64,000 nt of DNA from Morganella psychrotolerans (GCF_001676055.1 NZ_LZEX01000023.1:62001-126000), one strand, 5' to 3'; positions 7,934-17,351 are shown, counted from the stretch's first letter. Numbers and translations: made by a program. The notes: generated from the sequence alone by a model not told the origin.

Positions 7934-9199
7934 TTACTGTGCAGCTAATTCAGCCCGTGCTTTACGCTTTTTAATATTAATAATTAAAATACCGGAAGCA
8001 AAAGCTCCGCAGAAAGCAAATAACGCCATTAAACCAAAGACGATTTTATAGCCCGTCATGCCCGGGTAGATATCCAGAATATGACCATACAGACTGAAGC
8101 AGAACATAGCGGGCGCATAGCCGATAAAGCTGCCCAACGCCATGGCGGAGCCGGTATTGGACTCTTTAATATTGGCTTCACCGATAGGTGCAAAGAAAAT
8201 AGCACGTTGCGTGAAGACGATGGTTCCGAAGCCCAGTGTACATACCATACCTAAATAAACCGGCATACTTTCATGCGGCAGGAAAATAAAGACGACTAAT
8301 ACAATGACACTGAGAATAAAGGTATAGAACAGGTATTTTGTCGGTGATTTTAATATTTTATCAGCAATTAATCCGCCGATAGGGCCGCCGACCATTTTCA
8401 GACAATATTGATTCAGAATACCGTAAACACCGACTAATGCGATGGGCAGCGCATAAATATTACTCAGGAACGGAATGAAAAAGGTTAATCCGCAATAGAC
8501 GGCGTAGACAAAGAAAATACTCAGAGCGATAAGCCACACTGTGCCGTCTTTTAATACTGCACCCACGCCCGGTTTTTTCTCTGTGCTTTCTTCTTTGGTT
8601 ATCTCTGCCGGGGTAACTGTTTTGTCATCTTTCAGGAACAGGAAGATAACGCCACCAACAAGAATAGCCATGCCGGAATAGAATAAAATCCCCATTTTAA
8701 AGCCAAGTAAACCACTGCCGAACCAGGCAAATACTGCCAGCGCGGAAAATGCCACAATGGTATCGACAACACCGCGACCGGTTTCAAAGAAACCAAAGAT
8801 CCGCCCTTGTTGCGAACTATTACCCAGCAAACTGACAGATTTTAATAATACCGGCCAGTTGAGCATGTCACAGGTAACACCAAATAATGCCCAGACAAAT
8901 AATATTCCCCAATAACCCGGCATAGTGGATAAGTAAATACCCAGTAATCCGGTGGCAATTAATGAAAATGAAATTGTCAGGCGGCGGGGCAATTTATCTG
9001 AAAAATAAATAGATAAAAAGAAACCGATAGTGGTGACGACGGAGTTCACCGACATCGCATTACCTATCTGACCATTAGTCAGATGAAAGTATTCCTGCAT
9101 CGGAATATAAAATGCATCTTTAAGTGAAGGCAGTTTATATATAGTACCGCCGCATAAAACTAATAAGCTGAATATTGCCCATCTTTTTTTATCAAGCAT
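7934..9199 (-). CDS. Major facilitator superfamily transporter
   Basis: A 421-residue MFS protein with about twelve hydrophobic segments and a charged central loop (KDDKTVTPAEITKEESTEKKPG, shown here in outline, residues about 190-215). The second-third helix loop has YFSDKLPRR, the usual basic MFS signature region. It is the last gene of a three-gene unit with a GntR-type regulator and a sugar-phosphate isomerase-like protein, so it probably imports the compound they handle, likely a sugar, polyol or sugar acid. The specific substrate cannot be named. Start supported by GGGAGG seven bases upstream of the ATG. Confidence 0.8.
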   Translation of the reverse strand: MLDKKRWAIFSLLVLCGGTIYKLPSLKDAFYIPMQEYFHLTNGQIGNAMSVNSVVTTIGFFLSIYFSDKLPRRLTISFSLIATGLLGIYLSTMPGYWGILFVWALFGVTCDMLNWPVLLKSVSLLGNSSQQGRIFGFFETGRGVVDTIVAFSALAVFAWFGSGLLGFKMGILFYSGMAILVGGVIFLFLKDDKTVTPAEITKEESTEKKPGVGAVLKDGTVWLIALSIFFVYAVYCGLTFFIPFLSNIYALPIALVGVYGILNQYCLKMVGGPIGGLIADKILKSPTKYLFYTFILSVIVLVVFIFLPHESMPVYLGMVCTLGFGTIVFTQRAIFFAPIGEANIKESNTGSAMALGSFIGYAPAMFCFSLYGHILDIYPGMTGYKIVFGLMALFAFCGAFASGILIINIKKRKARAELAAQ

Positions 9200-9303
9200 A
9201 GTGCCTCCCGCCTGAAAAGTAATTTACGTTTTCAGCCAGTGTGAATTGTTATTTTAAGAGTTTGCTGTGTGTAGAACAGGTAGTCGTTCTATTCTTTTAT
9301 TTT

Positions 9304-9430
9304 TATACTCGTCATACTTCAGGATGCCCGGGTATTGACTGCGTTCAGCTTGCCAGGTCACATAGTTTATCTATGTTCCCCGTCTATCTTCACTTGTCGC
9401 CTACATGCATCCGGAATTATTCAGAGTATA
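9304..9430. repeat. ERIC (IRU) repeat, divergent copy
   Basis: About 127 bp with ends TATACTCGTCATACTTCAGG and ATTCAGAGTATA. It shares the internal order of the three better copies in the window: GTCACATA, a short arm, TATGTTCCCCGTCTATCTTC, then GCCTACATGCATC. The last 14 bp overlap the 3' end of the isomerase gene on the minus strand. Confidence 0.8.
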
Positions 9431-10388
9431 GAATGGCCTCTGTTTTAATTTCATTTATTATTTTACGGACATAATTGATTTGATTAATGGCATCCTCTTT
9501 TTCCAGGGCTAAACGGGTACTTATTTCATTTTCCGGCAGCGGTGTTTCACTCATCTGACGCCACGGGATCCACGGGTCGGCAACTTCATCTGCAAAACGG
9601 AATGCCGGTGCGTAATAATCCACTTCTTCTTCCAGGCCGTAAGAAATGACCTGCGGACTCTTTTCACCCAGGCATATTAATGCCTGTAACATCTCTTTAA
9701 ACGGCAGATTTCCTTCACCGGAACGACAGGCTTTATGACCAAAACCCTGTCCTTCTTCCAGGATCACCGCATCTTTGATATGCACCTGGGTAATATATTC
9801 CTGCATGGCAGAGAGTGCATCCATTGGTAATTCACAGGCATTAATCATATTACCGAAATCAAATAACAGGGTCAGCTGCGGAAAATCCGCATTTTTTATC
9901 AGCTCAACCAATTCATGACTTTTTAAATCTTCATGTTGTTCGAGGACAAATGTCAGGCCGCTGTGCTGATAATGTTCTTTAAGATAGCGCAGGTCGGCGG
10001 CAATGGTTTTTAACACGTCTGAAAGCGCACCTTCATAACGCGGATAGAAACGCACAGAGCTTGCACCGGTTTTCAGTGCAATTCTGACCGCGTCATCAAG
10101 GGTTTTATTATCTGACGCACTGGTTTCAATATTAATATCGAGATTATAACGCGTTGCTTTTTCGCCGAACTCGGCCAGTTTTTCATCATTCATGGTGGAC
10201 AGCGATTGTGTTTCACCATCCAGCACATGTATTTTGACGCCCGGCAAATTATGCTCGTGTGCGATATCAAGAAGATCGCCGGGCAGCAATTTTTCAAAAC
10301 GCATATTCAGGTGGTAAGCATACGCGTGCAGATACAGCGGCAAATTATCTGCACGTTCAATAATCCGGCGGGCTTCATCTGATGTCAT
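9417..10388 (-). CDS. Sugar phosphate isomerase/epimerase-like TIM barrel protein
   Basis: A 323-residue protein of the AP endonuclease-2/xylose isomerase-like TIM barrel family. Visible metal-site strands include FVLEQHEDLKSHELVE, LLFDFGNMINA and the metal-binding His in QVHIKDAV, plus GLEEEVDY late in the chain. I chose the ATG at 10388 (MTSDEARR) because AAAGGA lies nine bases before it; an ATG 24 bp upstream would contain that ribosome site inside the gene. It lies 20 bp after the GntR-type regulator and before the MFS gene, which suggests conversion of an imported carbohydrate. The C-terminal residues and stop codon lie inside an ERIC repeat. Confidence 0.75.
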   Translation of the reverse strand: MTSDEARRIIERADNLPLYLHAYAYHLNMRFEKLLPGDLLDIAHEHNLPGVKIHVLDGETQSLSTMNDEKLAEFGEKATRYNLDINIETSASDNKTLDDAVRIALKTGASSVRFYPRYEGALSDVLKTIAADLRYLKEHYQHSGLTFVLEQHEDLKSHELVELIKNADFPQLTLLFDFGNMINACELPMDALSAMQEYITQVHIKDAVILEEGQGFGHKACRSGEGNLPFKEMLQALICLGEKSPQVISYGLEEEVDYYAPAFRFADEVADPWIPWRQMSETPLPENEISTRLALEKEDAINQINYVRKIINEIKTEAILYSE

Positions 10389-10408
10389 GGGTATATTTCC
10401 TTTCTCTC

Positions 10409-11119
10409 TCAAAGCTCAACAAAAAAATTAACAGATTCAAAGCGCCAGTATTCGATATCTATCTGAACAATATTATGTGCAGGATCACAGCGGTATTTCT
10501 CGACCCGGATACCCGGCGAATTGGCAGTACAGCCGATTTCTTTACTGGCGGATTCAGGCATGCGGGCAGGTTTAAATGCCAGGCGTGCCGTGGTGGTGGT
10601 TATGTGGTATTCCTCTTCCCAGATAGCGGCAAAAGAGTGATTATCCAGTTTGTCAGTAAATCCCGGACCGACTGCCGGGTTGATATACGTTTGGTGCCAG
10701 AATACTTTGTGCCCGTCGAGTGCGCCCCAGCCGCTGATGCAGTAAACCGGCTCTCCCGCCGCAAGTCCCAGTTTTTCAGCTATTTCCGCAGGCGGATTGG
10801 TTATCAGTGATTTCTCACTGTATTCCCACGAAGGCTCACGCCCTTGTGCTCTCGCTGCCTGATTAAAACTGGCGGGTGATTTCGGGTTGTAATTAAACCG
10901 CGGAAGGGCGGCAAACCAGCCACTGCGGTTTTTGCGAAAAATCTTCCCGTCACTTTCCATACTCAGCAACGCCTGGCGCAGTGACATCCGGTTTACACCG
11001 AGTTGTTCTGTCAGCGCGCGCTCAGCAGGTAATTTATCACCGGGTGTTATTACACCGTCAGTGAGCAGTATTTCTAATTTTTCTCTGGCAAGGTCAGCTG
11101 CTGTTTGTGTGTTTTTCAT
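10409..11119 (-). CDS. GntR-family (HutC/UTRA) transcriptional regulator
   Basis: A 236-residue regulator. Residues about 8-70 form the GntR winged helix-turn-helix (PGDKLPAERALTEQLGVNRMSLRQAL), and residues about 90-235 form a UTRA effector domain ending in VQIDIEYWRFESVNFFVEL. It is the first gene of a unit with the isomerase-like and MFS genes. A perfect 12-bp palindrome lies 15 bp upstream of its start, so it probably represses its own operon until a sugar-phosphate-type ligand binds. The ligand is unknown. Confidence 0.85.
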   Translation of the reverse strand: MKNTQTAADLAREKLEILLTDGVITPGDKLPAERALTEQLGVNRMSLRQALLSMESDGKIFRKNRSGWFAALPRFNYNPKSPASFNQAARAQGREPSWEYSEKSLITNPPAEIAEKLGLAAGEPVYCISGWGALDGHKVFWHQTYINPAVGPGFTDKLDNHSFAAIWEEEYHITTTTARLAFKPARMPESASKEIGCTANSPGIRVEKYRCDPAHNIVQIDIEYWRFESVNFFVEL

Positions 11120-11133
11120 ATTAGTTATTTTTT

Positions 11134-11145
11134 TGGTTTAAACCA
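11134..11145. promoter_or_regulatory. Candidate operator of the GntR regulator
   Basis: TGGTTTAAACCA is a perfect 12-bp palindrome located 15 bp upstream of the regulator's start codon. Short palindromes of this size are typical for HutC-type GntR proteins. The assignment is inferred from position. Confidence 0.55.
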
Positions 11146-11589
11146 GATTGATTATAAGTTACGTGAGTCGCATTGTGCACGCAAGTGAGTAATCCCGGGA
11201 TAAATGTCAATTTGGGAGATACTTCACAGTCTGGTGCTCACAGGTGACAGGGAAAATAACAGATCAATCCACTATCCGGTAAATATTTGCTGTTCATAAA
11301 CTAAATTGTATTTCGGAATAATAAGCAACTCGTCGAACTACGTATTTATATGTAATTGATAATATGTGTTTTCGTTATTTCCTGCCGATTTATCTTTTTT
11401 GTCACAATACAGTCATGATGAAACCTCACTATTTACGCACTATTTCCTCCCGGTGATCTCCCGGTGTTACAAATTAACATTTCTGCCAATTAGTGATCTG
11501 TTTCAACTTTTAGGCGTACTTGCCGATTTTTGTTATCCCCTTTTTAAGAGTATGACTAGGATTGAATTAATTCTTATGAGGAGAGCACG
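11146..11589. promoter_or_regulatory. Divergent regulatory region upstream of eutS
   Basis: About 440 bp of AT-rich DNA without a convincing gene, between the GntR-type regulator and eutS. It should hold the EutR-activated promoter of the eut operon. I could not pick a reliable -35/-10 pair or an EutR site by eye. The eutS ribosome site GAGGAG is at its right edge. Confidence 0.5.
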
Positions 11590-11925
11590 ATGGAAAAGGA
11601 ACGTATCATCCAGGAATTTGTTCCCGGCAAACAGGTAACCCTGGCGCATCTGATTGCGCATCCCAGCCCTGATCTGGCTAAAAAAATCGGGGTTCCCGGT
11701 GCCGAAGCCATCGGAATAATGACACTGACCCCCGGCGAAACCGCCATGATCGCCGGTGATATTGCCACCAAAGCGGCCGGTGTTGAAATCGGTTTCCTTG
11801 ACCGCTTTACCGGTGCGCTGGTGATTTACGGCTCAACCGGAGCGGTAGAAGAAGCTCTGGTTCAGACTGTACGCGGGCTGAGCCAACTCCTCAAATACGC
11901 TATTTGTGATATCACCCGCAGCTAG
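11590..11925 (+). CDS. eutS: Ethanolamine microcompartment shell protein EutS
   Basis: A 111-residue bacterial microcompartment (BMC) shell protein of the circularly permuted EutS type, which forms bent hexamers and helps shape the edges of the shell. [24 protein letters not shown], here abbreviated (residues about 38-61), followed by [17 protein letters not shown] is the family core. It is the first gene of the eut operon, as in Salmonella and E. coli, with a strong GAGGAG ribosome site. Confidence 0.96.
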   Translation: MEKERIIQEFVPGKQVTLAHLIAHPSPDLAKKIGVPGAEAIGIMTLTPGETAMIAGDIATKAAGVEIGFLDRFTGALVIYGSTGAVEEALVQTVRGLSQLLKYAICDITRS

Positions 11926-11952
11926 CCGGGTGCAGTTAAGGATGCCGTCTGA

Positions 11953-12399
11953 ATGAAACGAATTGTGTTTGTGGGTGATGTGGGAGCAGGAAAAACGACA
12001 TTATTCAATGCGTTGCAGGGAGATTTTGATCTCGCGCGTAAAACACAGGCGATTGAATTCAATGAAGAAGGTCGTGTTGATACACCGGGTGAATATTTCA
12101 GCCATCCCCGTCTCTACCACGCATTAATTAATACGCTGGCAGATTGTGATGTTCTGATTTATGTCCACGCAGCAAACAATCCGGAGTGCCGTATTCCGTC
12201 CGGATTACTGGATATCTACACTCACATGCGCCGTTTTGCCGTGATAAGCAAAATTGATGCAATTGATGCAGATGTGCCGGCAACCCGTGAACTTCTGGCC
12301 TCACGCGGCTTTGAAGAACCGATGTTTGCTATCAACAGCCTGAATCCTGACGACATTCTGCCAGTGAAACAGTTTTTGGCCTCACTCGACAGCCAATAA
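11953..12399 (+). CDS. eutP: EutP, small GTPase-like / acetate kinase-type protein
   Basis: A 148-residue P-loop protein with Walker A motif GDVGAGKTTL at residues 7-16 and a switch-like DTPGEYF near residue 42. The family is GTPase-like; Salmonella EutP has also been reported to act with EutQ as an acetate kinase, allowing acetyl-phosphate to be turned into ATP. The order eutS-eutP-eutQ is the standard one. No cysteine-rich or membrane segment is present. Confidence 0.93.
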   Translation: MKRIVFVGDVGAGKTTLFNALQGDFDLARKTQAIEFNEEGRVDTPGEYFSHPRLYHALINTLADCDVLIYVHAANNPECRIPSGLLDIYTHMRRFAVISKIDAIDADVPATRELLASRGFEEPMFAINSLNPDDILPVKQFLASLDSQ

Positions 12400-12411
12400 G
12401 AGGAATATCCG

Positions 12412-13179
12412 ATGAAGAAATTAATAACGGCCAATGACATCCGGGATGCACACGCAGCGGGCAAAACCCGTCTCGATGTTGTGCTCAAAGATAGCATTAT
12501 TACCCCGGAAGCCCATGTTGTGGCTGAACAATTGGGCTTTGCCATTTGCGAAGTGGCGACTGCACAAAATACCGCGCCGACAGCAGCGCCGGTTGCAGCA
12601 ACCGCCGGAACAGAACCCAATATTTCATCCGCAGAGCGGCAGAAAATCCGTGAATGCATTATTGCCCAGCTGCCTGCCGGTAATGTGACTGAAACCCTGA
12701 TCGCCCAGTTGGTTGATAAAGTGGTTCAGGAGCGTATCGCGCAGATCAAAGCGAAAGTGGCGGCATTCAAACCTGCCGCAGATGAGAGCACCGATACCCC
12801 GAATACCCAGAGCTACCGCAGCGTTACCGGCAAAGGCGGCATTAAAGTTGTCGACAGCAGTTCGGTAAAATTCGGTAATTTTGATGGTGCAGGTCCGCAC
12901 CGTGTCGGGATTGCCGATTTAATCACCGCACAGGATAACAGCAGCATGGCTGCCGGATTTATGCAGTGGGACAAAGGCTTCTTCCCGTGGACACTCAATT
13001 ACGATGAAGTGGATCTGGTACTGGAAGGTGAGCTGCATGTGCGCCATGAAGGCGAAACCATGATAGCGAAAGCCGGTGACGTGATGTTTATTCCGAAAGG
13101 CTCAGCTATTGAGTTCGGAACAACCTCCACCGTCCGTTTCCTTTATGTGGCCTGGCCGGCTAACTGGCAGGAGTGCTGA
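12412..13179 (+). CDS. eutQ: EutQ, cupin-domain acetate kinase-type protein
   Basis: A 255-residue protein. The N-terminal about 60 residues start MKKLITANDIRDAHAAGK as in other EutQ proteins. A variable Ala/Pro/Thr-rich linker follows, then a C-terminal cupin (about 140-255) with MQWDKGFFPWTLNYDEVD and LHVRHEGETMIAKAGDVMF. EutQ is required for anaerobic ethanolamine growth in Salmonella and is reported to generate ATP from acetyl-phosphate. Its stop codon lies 11 bp before the eutT start. Confidence 0.94.
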   Translation: MKKLITANDIRDAHAAGKTRLDVVLKDSIITPEAHVVAEQLGFAICEVATAQNTAPTAAPVAATAGTEPNISSAERQKIRECIIAQLPAGNVTETLIAQLVDKVVQERIAQIKAKVAAFKPAADESTDTPNTQSYRSVTGKGGIKVVDSSSVKFGNFDGAGPHRVGIADLITAQDNSSMAAGFMQWDKGFFPWTLNYDEVDLVLEGELHVRHEGETMIAKAGDVMFIPKGSAIEFGTTSTVRFLYVAWPANWQEC

Positions 13180-13190
13180 GGAGTATCGCC

Positions 13191-14036
13191 ATGACCTTTA
13201 TCACTGAAGACTGGCTGCGCGACAACTTTACCCTGAGTGAGGGCAGTGAAATTCATCTGCCCGCAGACAGCCGCATGACGCCGTCTGCCCGTGAGTTGAT
13301 CGAAGGCCGTCGTTTACAGGTGAAATTTCAGGATAAACAAGGTCGTCTGTTTGTGGAAAAACCGGATGCGTCCGGTAAAACTGAAACAGCGGTTCCTGAC
13401 CTGAAAGCGGTACACGGATTAACCAGTAAAGATAAAGCGGATGTTGCAGCCTGCGAGCTGTGCCATCAGCCGGTGGCGAAAAAGCCCGATACCCTGACGC
13501 ACCTGAACGGTCATACGATGGTGGCAAAAAATGATCCGCGCCTGGCGTTTCGTGCCGCGCTGGATGCGACCATTGCAGAAGCAGTCTGGTTACAGACTGA
13601 ATTTGCTCAGACGCCGCTGAAAGGCTGGCTGGCAGATATCCGCTCTGTTCTCGGCAACATTATGCGCGCCGATGCACTGAACGAGCCGTTAGACGACCAG
13701 CGTATTGCCGACCTGAGTGCGGATGAGCTGCATAAGCTCTCGCATAACCCGCTGAAATACCTGGGTCACGACCATATTGTTCCCGATGTGAGCCACGGGC
13801 GTGATTCCGCAATACTGAATCTGCTGCGCACCAAAGTCCGTGAAACAGAAGTCAGTGCCGCGCGTATTTATATTGATTGTTATTTTCAGGTCATCCGTCC
13901 GGACATTATGCAGGCGCTCAACCGCCTTTCAAGTGCGGTCTATGTCCTGATGGTGATGGTGGTCCGCGAAGGCGGCTTTATGACCACACAAGCCCTCAAA
14001 CAGGCGCTGACCCAAGGAGAAACTCATGCTCATTGA
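13191..14036 (+). CDS. eutT: EutT, ATP:cob(I)alamin adenosyltransferase
   Basis: A 281-residue corrinoid adenosyltransferase that makes adenosylcobalamin for ethanolamine ammonia-lyase. The ATG at 13191 ([12 protein letters not shown]) matches known EutT starts and has GAGGAG upstream; an in-frame ATG 18 bp earlier lies inside eutQ. The fold region after about residue 95 ([25 protein letters not shown]) is well conserved. The metal motif known from Salmonella, His-X11-Cys-Cys-X2-Cys, reads His-X11-Ala-Cys-X2-Cys here ([18 protein letters not shown]), so the first cysteine is missing. It overlaps eutD by 11 bp. The metal site may be altered. Confidence 0.94.
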   Translation: MTFITEDWLRDNFTLSEGSEIHLPADSRMTPSARELIEGRRLQVKFQDKQGRLFVEKPDASGKTETAVPDLKAVHGLTSKDKADVAACELCHQPVAKKPDTLTHLNGHTMVAKNDPRLAFRAALDATIAEAVWLQTEFAQTPLKGWLADIRSVLGNIMRADALNEPLDDQRIADLSADELHKLSHNPLKYLGHDHIVPDVSHGRDSAILNLLRTKVRETEVSAARIYIDCYFQVIRPDIMQALNRLSSAVYVLMVMVVREGGFMTTQALKQALTQGETHAH

Positions 14037-15048
14037 ACGATGCCGTCAACAGGCAAAACTGAACCCGCCACGGGTGGTTCTGCCGGATGCACTGGATGAG
14101 CGGGTTATCCACGCAGCGCGTTATCTGAAACAAAATGGTCTGGCTGAGCCAATTCTGCTGGCAAACCCGTTTGCACTGCGTGATTTCTCACTGCGCACGG
14201 GTGTCATTATGGACGGACTGACCACGATTGACCCGGACAATGCCGATGAGTGGCGGGCAGAATTTGCTGCCGCAATCACCGAACGTCTCGGCGAAAAAGC
14301 GCCTGAAGATGCAGACAAAGCGATGCGCCAGCCGCTCTGGTTTGCCGCAGCGATGGTTGCTGCCGGAAAAGCGGATCTGTGTGTGGCGGGAAATGTCTCG
14401 TCAACAGCTGCTGTCCTGCGTGCCGGACTGAAAGTGATTGGTCTGAAGCCCGGCGTCAAAACATTATCCTCTATTTTCATCATGTTGCCGCCGGGAACGG
14501 AAGGCAATGTACTCGGTTTTGCAGATTGCAGTGTCGTACCTCAACCCACTTCGGCACAACTGGCGGATATCGCGCTGAGCAGTGCTGAAACCTTCACCGC
14601 AATCACCGGCGAAACCGCGCGCGTCGCAATGTTATCGTTTTCATCCGCAGGCAGTGCCAAACACCCGAACGTGGCAATGGTGCAACAGGCAGTCGAAATG
14701 ATCCACGCACGCGCACCGCAGTTAAATGTGGATGGTGAATTGCAGTTTGATGCGGCATTTGTGCCGGATGTTGCTGCAAAAAAAGCGCCAAACAGTGAGT
14801 TAAAAGGCCGCGCAAATGTCATGGTCTTTCCGTCACTGGAAGCCGGTAATATCGGCTACAAAATTGCCCAGCGTCTTGGCGGTTACCGGGCTCTCGGCCC
14901 GCTGATTCAGGGATTAAACGCACCGGTACATGATTTATCACGCGGTTGTAATGCCCGCGACATCATTGAACTGGTGCTGGTAGCACAAACACAGTTAGCT
15001 CAGGCAGAACAACCTGTTCTCCGCCCTGAAGCAGAAAACGTTATTTAA
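14026..15048 (+). CDS. eutD: EutD, phosphotransacetylase
   Basis: A 340-residue phosphate acetyltransferase that converts acetyl-CoA and phosphate to acetyl-phosphate and CoA, recycling CoA inside the microcompartment. Family marks are [15 protein letters not shown] near the N-terminus, [20 protein letters not shown] in the middle and [20 protein letters not shown] with the catalytic region near residues 250-275. It overlaps the end of eutT by 11 bp. The length equals that of other EutD proteins. Confidence 0.96.
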   Translation: MLIERCRQQAKLNPPRVVLPDALDERVIHAARYLKQNGLAEPILLANPFALRDFSLRTGVIMDGLTTIDPDNADEWRAEFAAAITERLGEKAPEDADKAMRQPLWFAAAMVAAGKADLCVAGNVSSTAAVLRAGLKVIGLKPGVKTLSSIFIMLPPGTEGNVLGFADCSVVPQPTSAQLADIALSSAETFTAITGETARVAMLSFSSAGSAKHPNVAMVQQAVEMIHARAPQLNVDGELQFDAAFVPDVAAKKAPNSELKGRANVMVFPSLEAGNIGYKIAQRLGGYRALGPLIQGLNAPVHDLSRGCNARDIIELVLVAQTQLAQAEQPVLRPEAENVI

Positions 15049-15086
15049 ACCGGTCCCTGATGGGATCTCAATGAGAGGAAGATATC

Positions 15087-15380
15087 ATGGAAGCATTAGG
15101 ACTGATCGAAACTAAGGGTCTGGTTGCATTAATCGAAGCATCTGACGCGATGGTCAAAGCAGCACGCGTTAAATTAGTCGGCGTTAAACAAATCGGCGGC
15201 GGTCTGGTAACTGCTATGGTGCGCGGTGACGTTGCAGCATGTAAAGCAGCGACTGACGCAGGTGCAGCAGCAGCTCAGCGTATCGGTGAACTGGTTTCTG
15301 TACACGTTATTCCGCGTCCGCACGGTGACCTGGAAGAAGTATTTCCTATCAAAATGTCCAGCGATCAATCTATCGATTAA
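15087..15380 (+). CDS. eutM: EutM, hexameric microcompartment shell protein
   Basis: A 97-residue single-domain BMC-H protein, usually the major facet protein of the Eut shell. It opens with [20 protein letters not shown] and carries the typical [20 protein letters not shown] (residues about 33-52), whose GGG loop lines the hexamer pore. A strong hairpin follows the stop codon, which may keep transcripts of this abundant protein high relative to downstream genes. Confidence 0.97.
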   Translation: MEALGLIETKGLVALIEASDAMVKAARVKLVGVKQIGGGLVTAMVRGDVAACKAATDAGAAAAQRIGELVSVHVIPRPHGDLEEVFPIKMSSDQSID

Positions 15381-15388
15381 TTGTTGTT

Positions 15389-15415
15389 AGCGTGGCGTAG
15401 ATCTGACGCCACGCT
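15389..15415 (+). promoter_or_regulatory. Intra-operon hairpin after eutM
   Basis: AGCGTGGCGT (15389-15398) and ACGCCACGCT (15406-15415) form a perfect 10-bp stem, followed by TATTTAAT rather than a long T-tract. It sits in the widest gap (143 bp) inside the structural part of the operon. It probably works as a weak terminator or an RNA-stabilising 3' end. Confidence 0.6.
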
Positions 15416-15523
15416 TATTTAATCTCCCCGGTTTTTTTGCTGTCACTCAGACGGCAGGGGATTTTTTTACCTGAAATCCGTAGCCGGCTGTATTCAGGCT
15501 GCTGAAATAGAAAGGAGGTGAAC

Positions 15524-15811
15524 ATGAAACTCGCTGTTGTTATCGGACAGATCGTGTGCACCGTGCGTCATCCCGGATTGGATCACGACAAATTACTGCT
15601 GGTGGAAATGATTGACCGCCAGGGAAATCCAAACGGTGAGGTGGCCGTCGCAACCGACAGTATCGGTGCGGGTAATGGTGAATGGGTGCTGATCGTCAGC
15701 GGAAGCTCGGCGCGGCGTGCCCAGAACAAAGAAGCATCACCGGTTGATCTCAGTATCATCGGCATTGTGGACGAGGCCGTTATGGAAAGTCAGGTGATTT
15801 TTCATAAATAA
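15524..15811 (+). CDS. eutN: EutN, pentameric microcompartment vertex protein
   Basis: A 95-residue EutN/CcmL-type (BMC-P) protein that forms the pentamers capping shell vertices. It starts MKLAVVIGQIVCTVRHPG at the ATG at 15524. The GTG six bases earlier lies inside the near-perfect ribosome site AAAGGAGGTG and is unlikely to be used. The core DSIGAGNGEWVLIVSGSSAR and the C-terminal IIGIVDEAV are typical. Confidence 0.96.
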   Translation: MKLAVVIGQIVCTVRHPGLDHDKLLLVEMIDRQGNPNGEVAVATDSIGAGNGEWVLIVSGSSARRAQNKEASPVDLSIIGIVDEAVMESQVIFHK

Positions 15812-15849
15812 ATCGCCGCAACGAGTCACAGAAAGAGGCGTGGGTGAAT

Positions 15850-17283
15850 ATGGATCAGAAAGAAATTGAAAATGTGGTCAAAGCAGTTCTGGCCAGCATG
15901 AGTGCAGGCGCACAACCGGCTGCATCAGCAGCACCACAGCAGGCGTCAGCCTCACAGAATAATGGCTCCGGTGTTTTCGACTCATTAGATGACGCCGTAC
16001 TTGCCGCAAAAGAAGCACAAAAATCATTAAAAACCGTCGAAATGCGCAAACGCTGCATCGATGCTATCCGTCATGCTGCCGCTGAACATGCCCGCGAACT
16101 GGCTGTTATGGCAGTTGAAGAAACCGGCATGGGCCGCGTGGAAGACAAACTGGCAAAAAACTTAGCACAGGCAAGCGGTACACCGGGTGTTGAGTGTCTG
16201 CGTCCGGAAGTTTTGACCGGCGACCGTGGTTTGACCCTGATTGAAAATGCACCGTGGGGCGTTATTGCCTCTGTTACGCCGTCAACTAACCCGGCGGCAA
16301 CCGCAATCAATAATGCGATCAGTATGATCGCGGGCGGTAACAGTGTGGTCTTCGCACCGCATCCGGCAGCAAAAAAAGTATCACAGCGCACTATTACTGT
16401 TCTGAATCAGGCAATTGTTGCCGCAGGTGGTCCGAACAACCTGCTGGTTACCGTTGCAAATCCGGATATTGAAACCGCGCAGCGTTTATTCAAATACCCG
16501 GGGATTGGTCTGTTAGTCGTGACCGGCGGTGATGCAGTTGTTGAATCTGCCCGTAAACACACTAACAAACGTCTGATCGCAGCCGGTGCCGGTAACCCGC
16601 CGGTGGTTGTTGATGAAACGGCTGATATTGAACGTGCGGCAAAAGCTATCGTTCACGGCGCGTCATTTGATAACAACATCATCTGTGCTGATGAAAAAGT
16701 GCTGATCGCGGTTGACAGTATCGCTGACAAACTGGTCACAGAAATGCAGCGTAACCACGCGGTATTACTGACCCGTGAGCAAAGCGAAAAACTTATCCCT
16801 GTTCTGCTGAAAAATGTGGATGAGAACGGACACGGTACTGTAAGCCGTGACTGGGTTGGTCGTGATGCAGCGAAAATTGCGGCAGCTATCGGCATGACAG
16901 TTCCGGCGGATACCCGTCTGCTGATCGCAGAAACGGATTGCAAACATCCGTTTGCCGTCACTGAGCTGATGATGCCGGTTCTGCCGATTATCCGTGTGAA
17001 AGATGTGGATCAGGCAATCGATCTGGCGGTGAAACTGGAAGGCGGCTGTCACCATACAGCAGCAATGCATTCCAATAACATCAGTAACCTGAACCGTATG
17101 GCAAATGCCATCGACACCAGTATTTTCGTGAAAAACGGACCGTGTATTGCGGGGCTGGGTCTGGGCGGTGAAGGCTGGACAACCATGACTATCACCACAC
17201 CAACCGGTGAAGGTGTGACTTGTGCGCGGACATTCGTTCGTCTGCGCCGCTGCACCATGGTGGATTCATTCCGCATCGTGTAA
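15850..17283 (+). CDS. eutE: EutE, CoA-acylating acetaldehyde dehydrogenase
   Basis: A 477-residue aldehyde dehydrogenase that oxidises acetaldehyde to acetyl-CoA with NAD+ inside the microcompartment. The N-terminal helix MDQKEIENVVKAVLASM, followed by an Ala/Gln-rich linker, looks like an encapsulation peptide. It resembles the first helix of EutC in this operon. The catalytic cysteine region FDNNIICADEKVL and NPPVVVDETAD are conserved. A GTG six bases upstream (15844) is an alternative start; the AGAGG ribosome site fits either. Confidence 0.96.
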   Translation: MDQKEIENVVKAVLASMSAGAQPAASAAPQQASASQNNGSGVFDSLDDAVLAAKEAQKSLKTVEMRKRCIDAIRHAAAEHARELAVMAVEETGMGRVEDKLAKNLAQASGTPGVECLRPEVLTGDRGLTLIENAPWGVIASVTPSTNPAATAINNAISMIAGGNSVVFAPHPAAKKVSQRTITVLNQAIVAAGGPNNLLVTVANPDIETAQRLFKYPGIGLLVVTGGDAVVESARKHTNKRLIAAGAGNPPVVVDETADIERAAKAIVHGASFDNNIICADEKVLIAVDSIADKLVTEMQRNHAVLLTREQSEKLIPVLLKNVDENGHGTVSRDWVGRDAAKIAAAIGMTVPADTRLLIAETDCKHPFAVTELMMPVLPIIRVKDVDQAIDLAVKLEGGCHHTAAMHSNNISNLNRMANAIDTSIFVKNGPCIAGLGLGGEGWTTMTITTPTGEGVTCARTFVRLRRCTMVDSFRIV

Positions 17284-17351
17284 GCCACTGCGGTGGGATC
17301 TGTTATCCCGCCGCCTTTTTTCAGACGTTAGGTTTTTAACCGGAGGAACCG

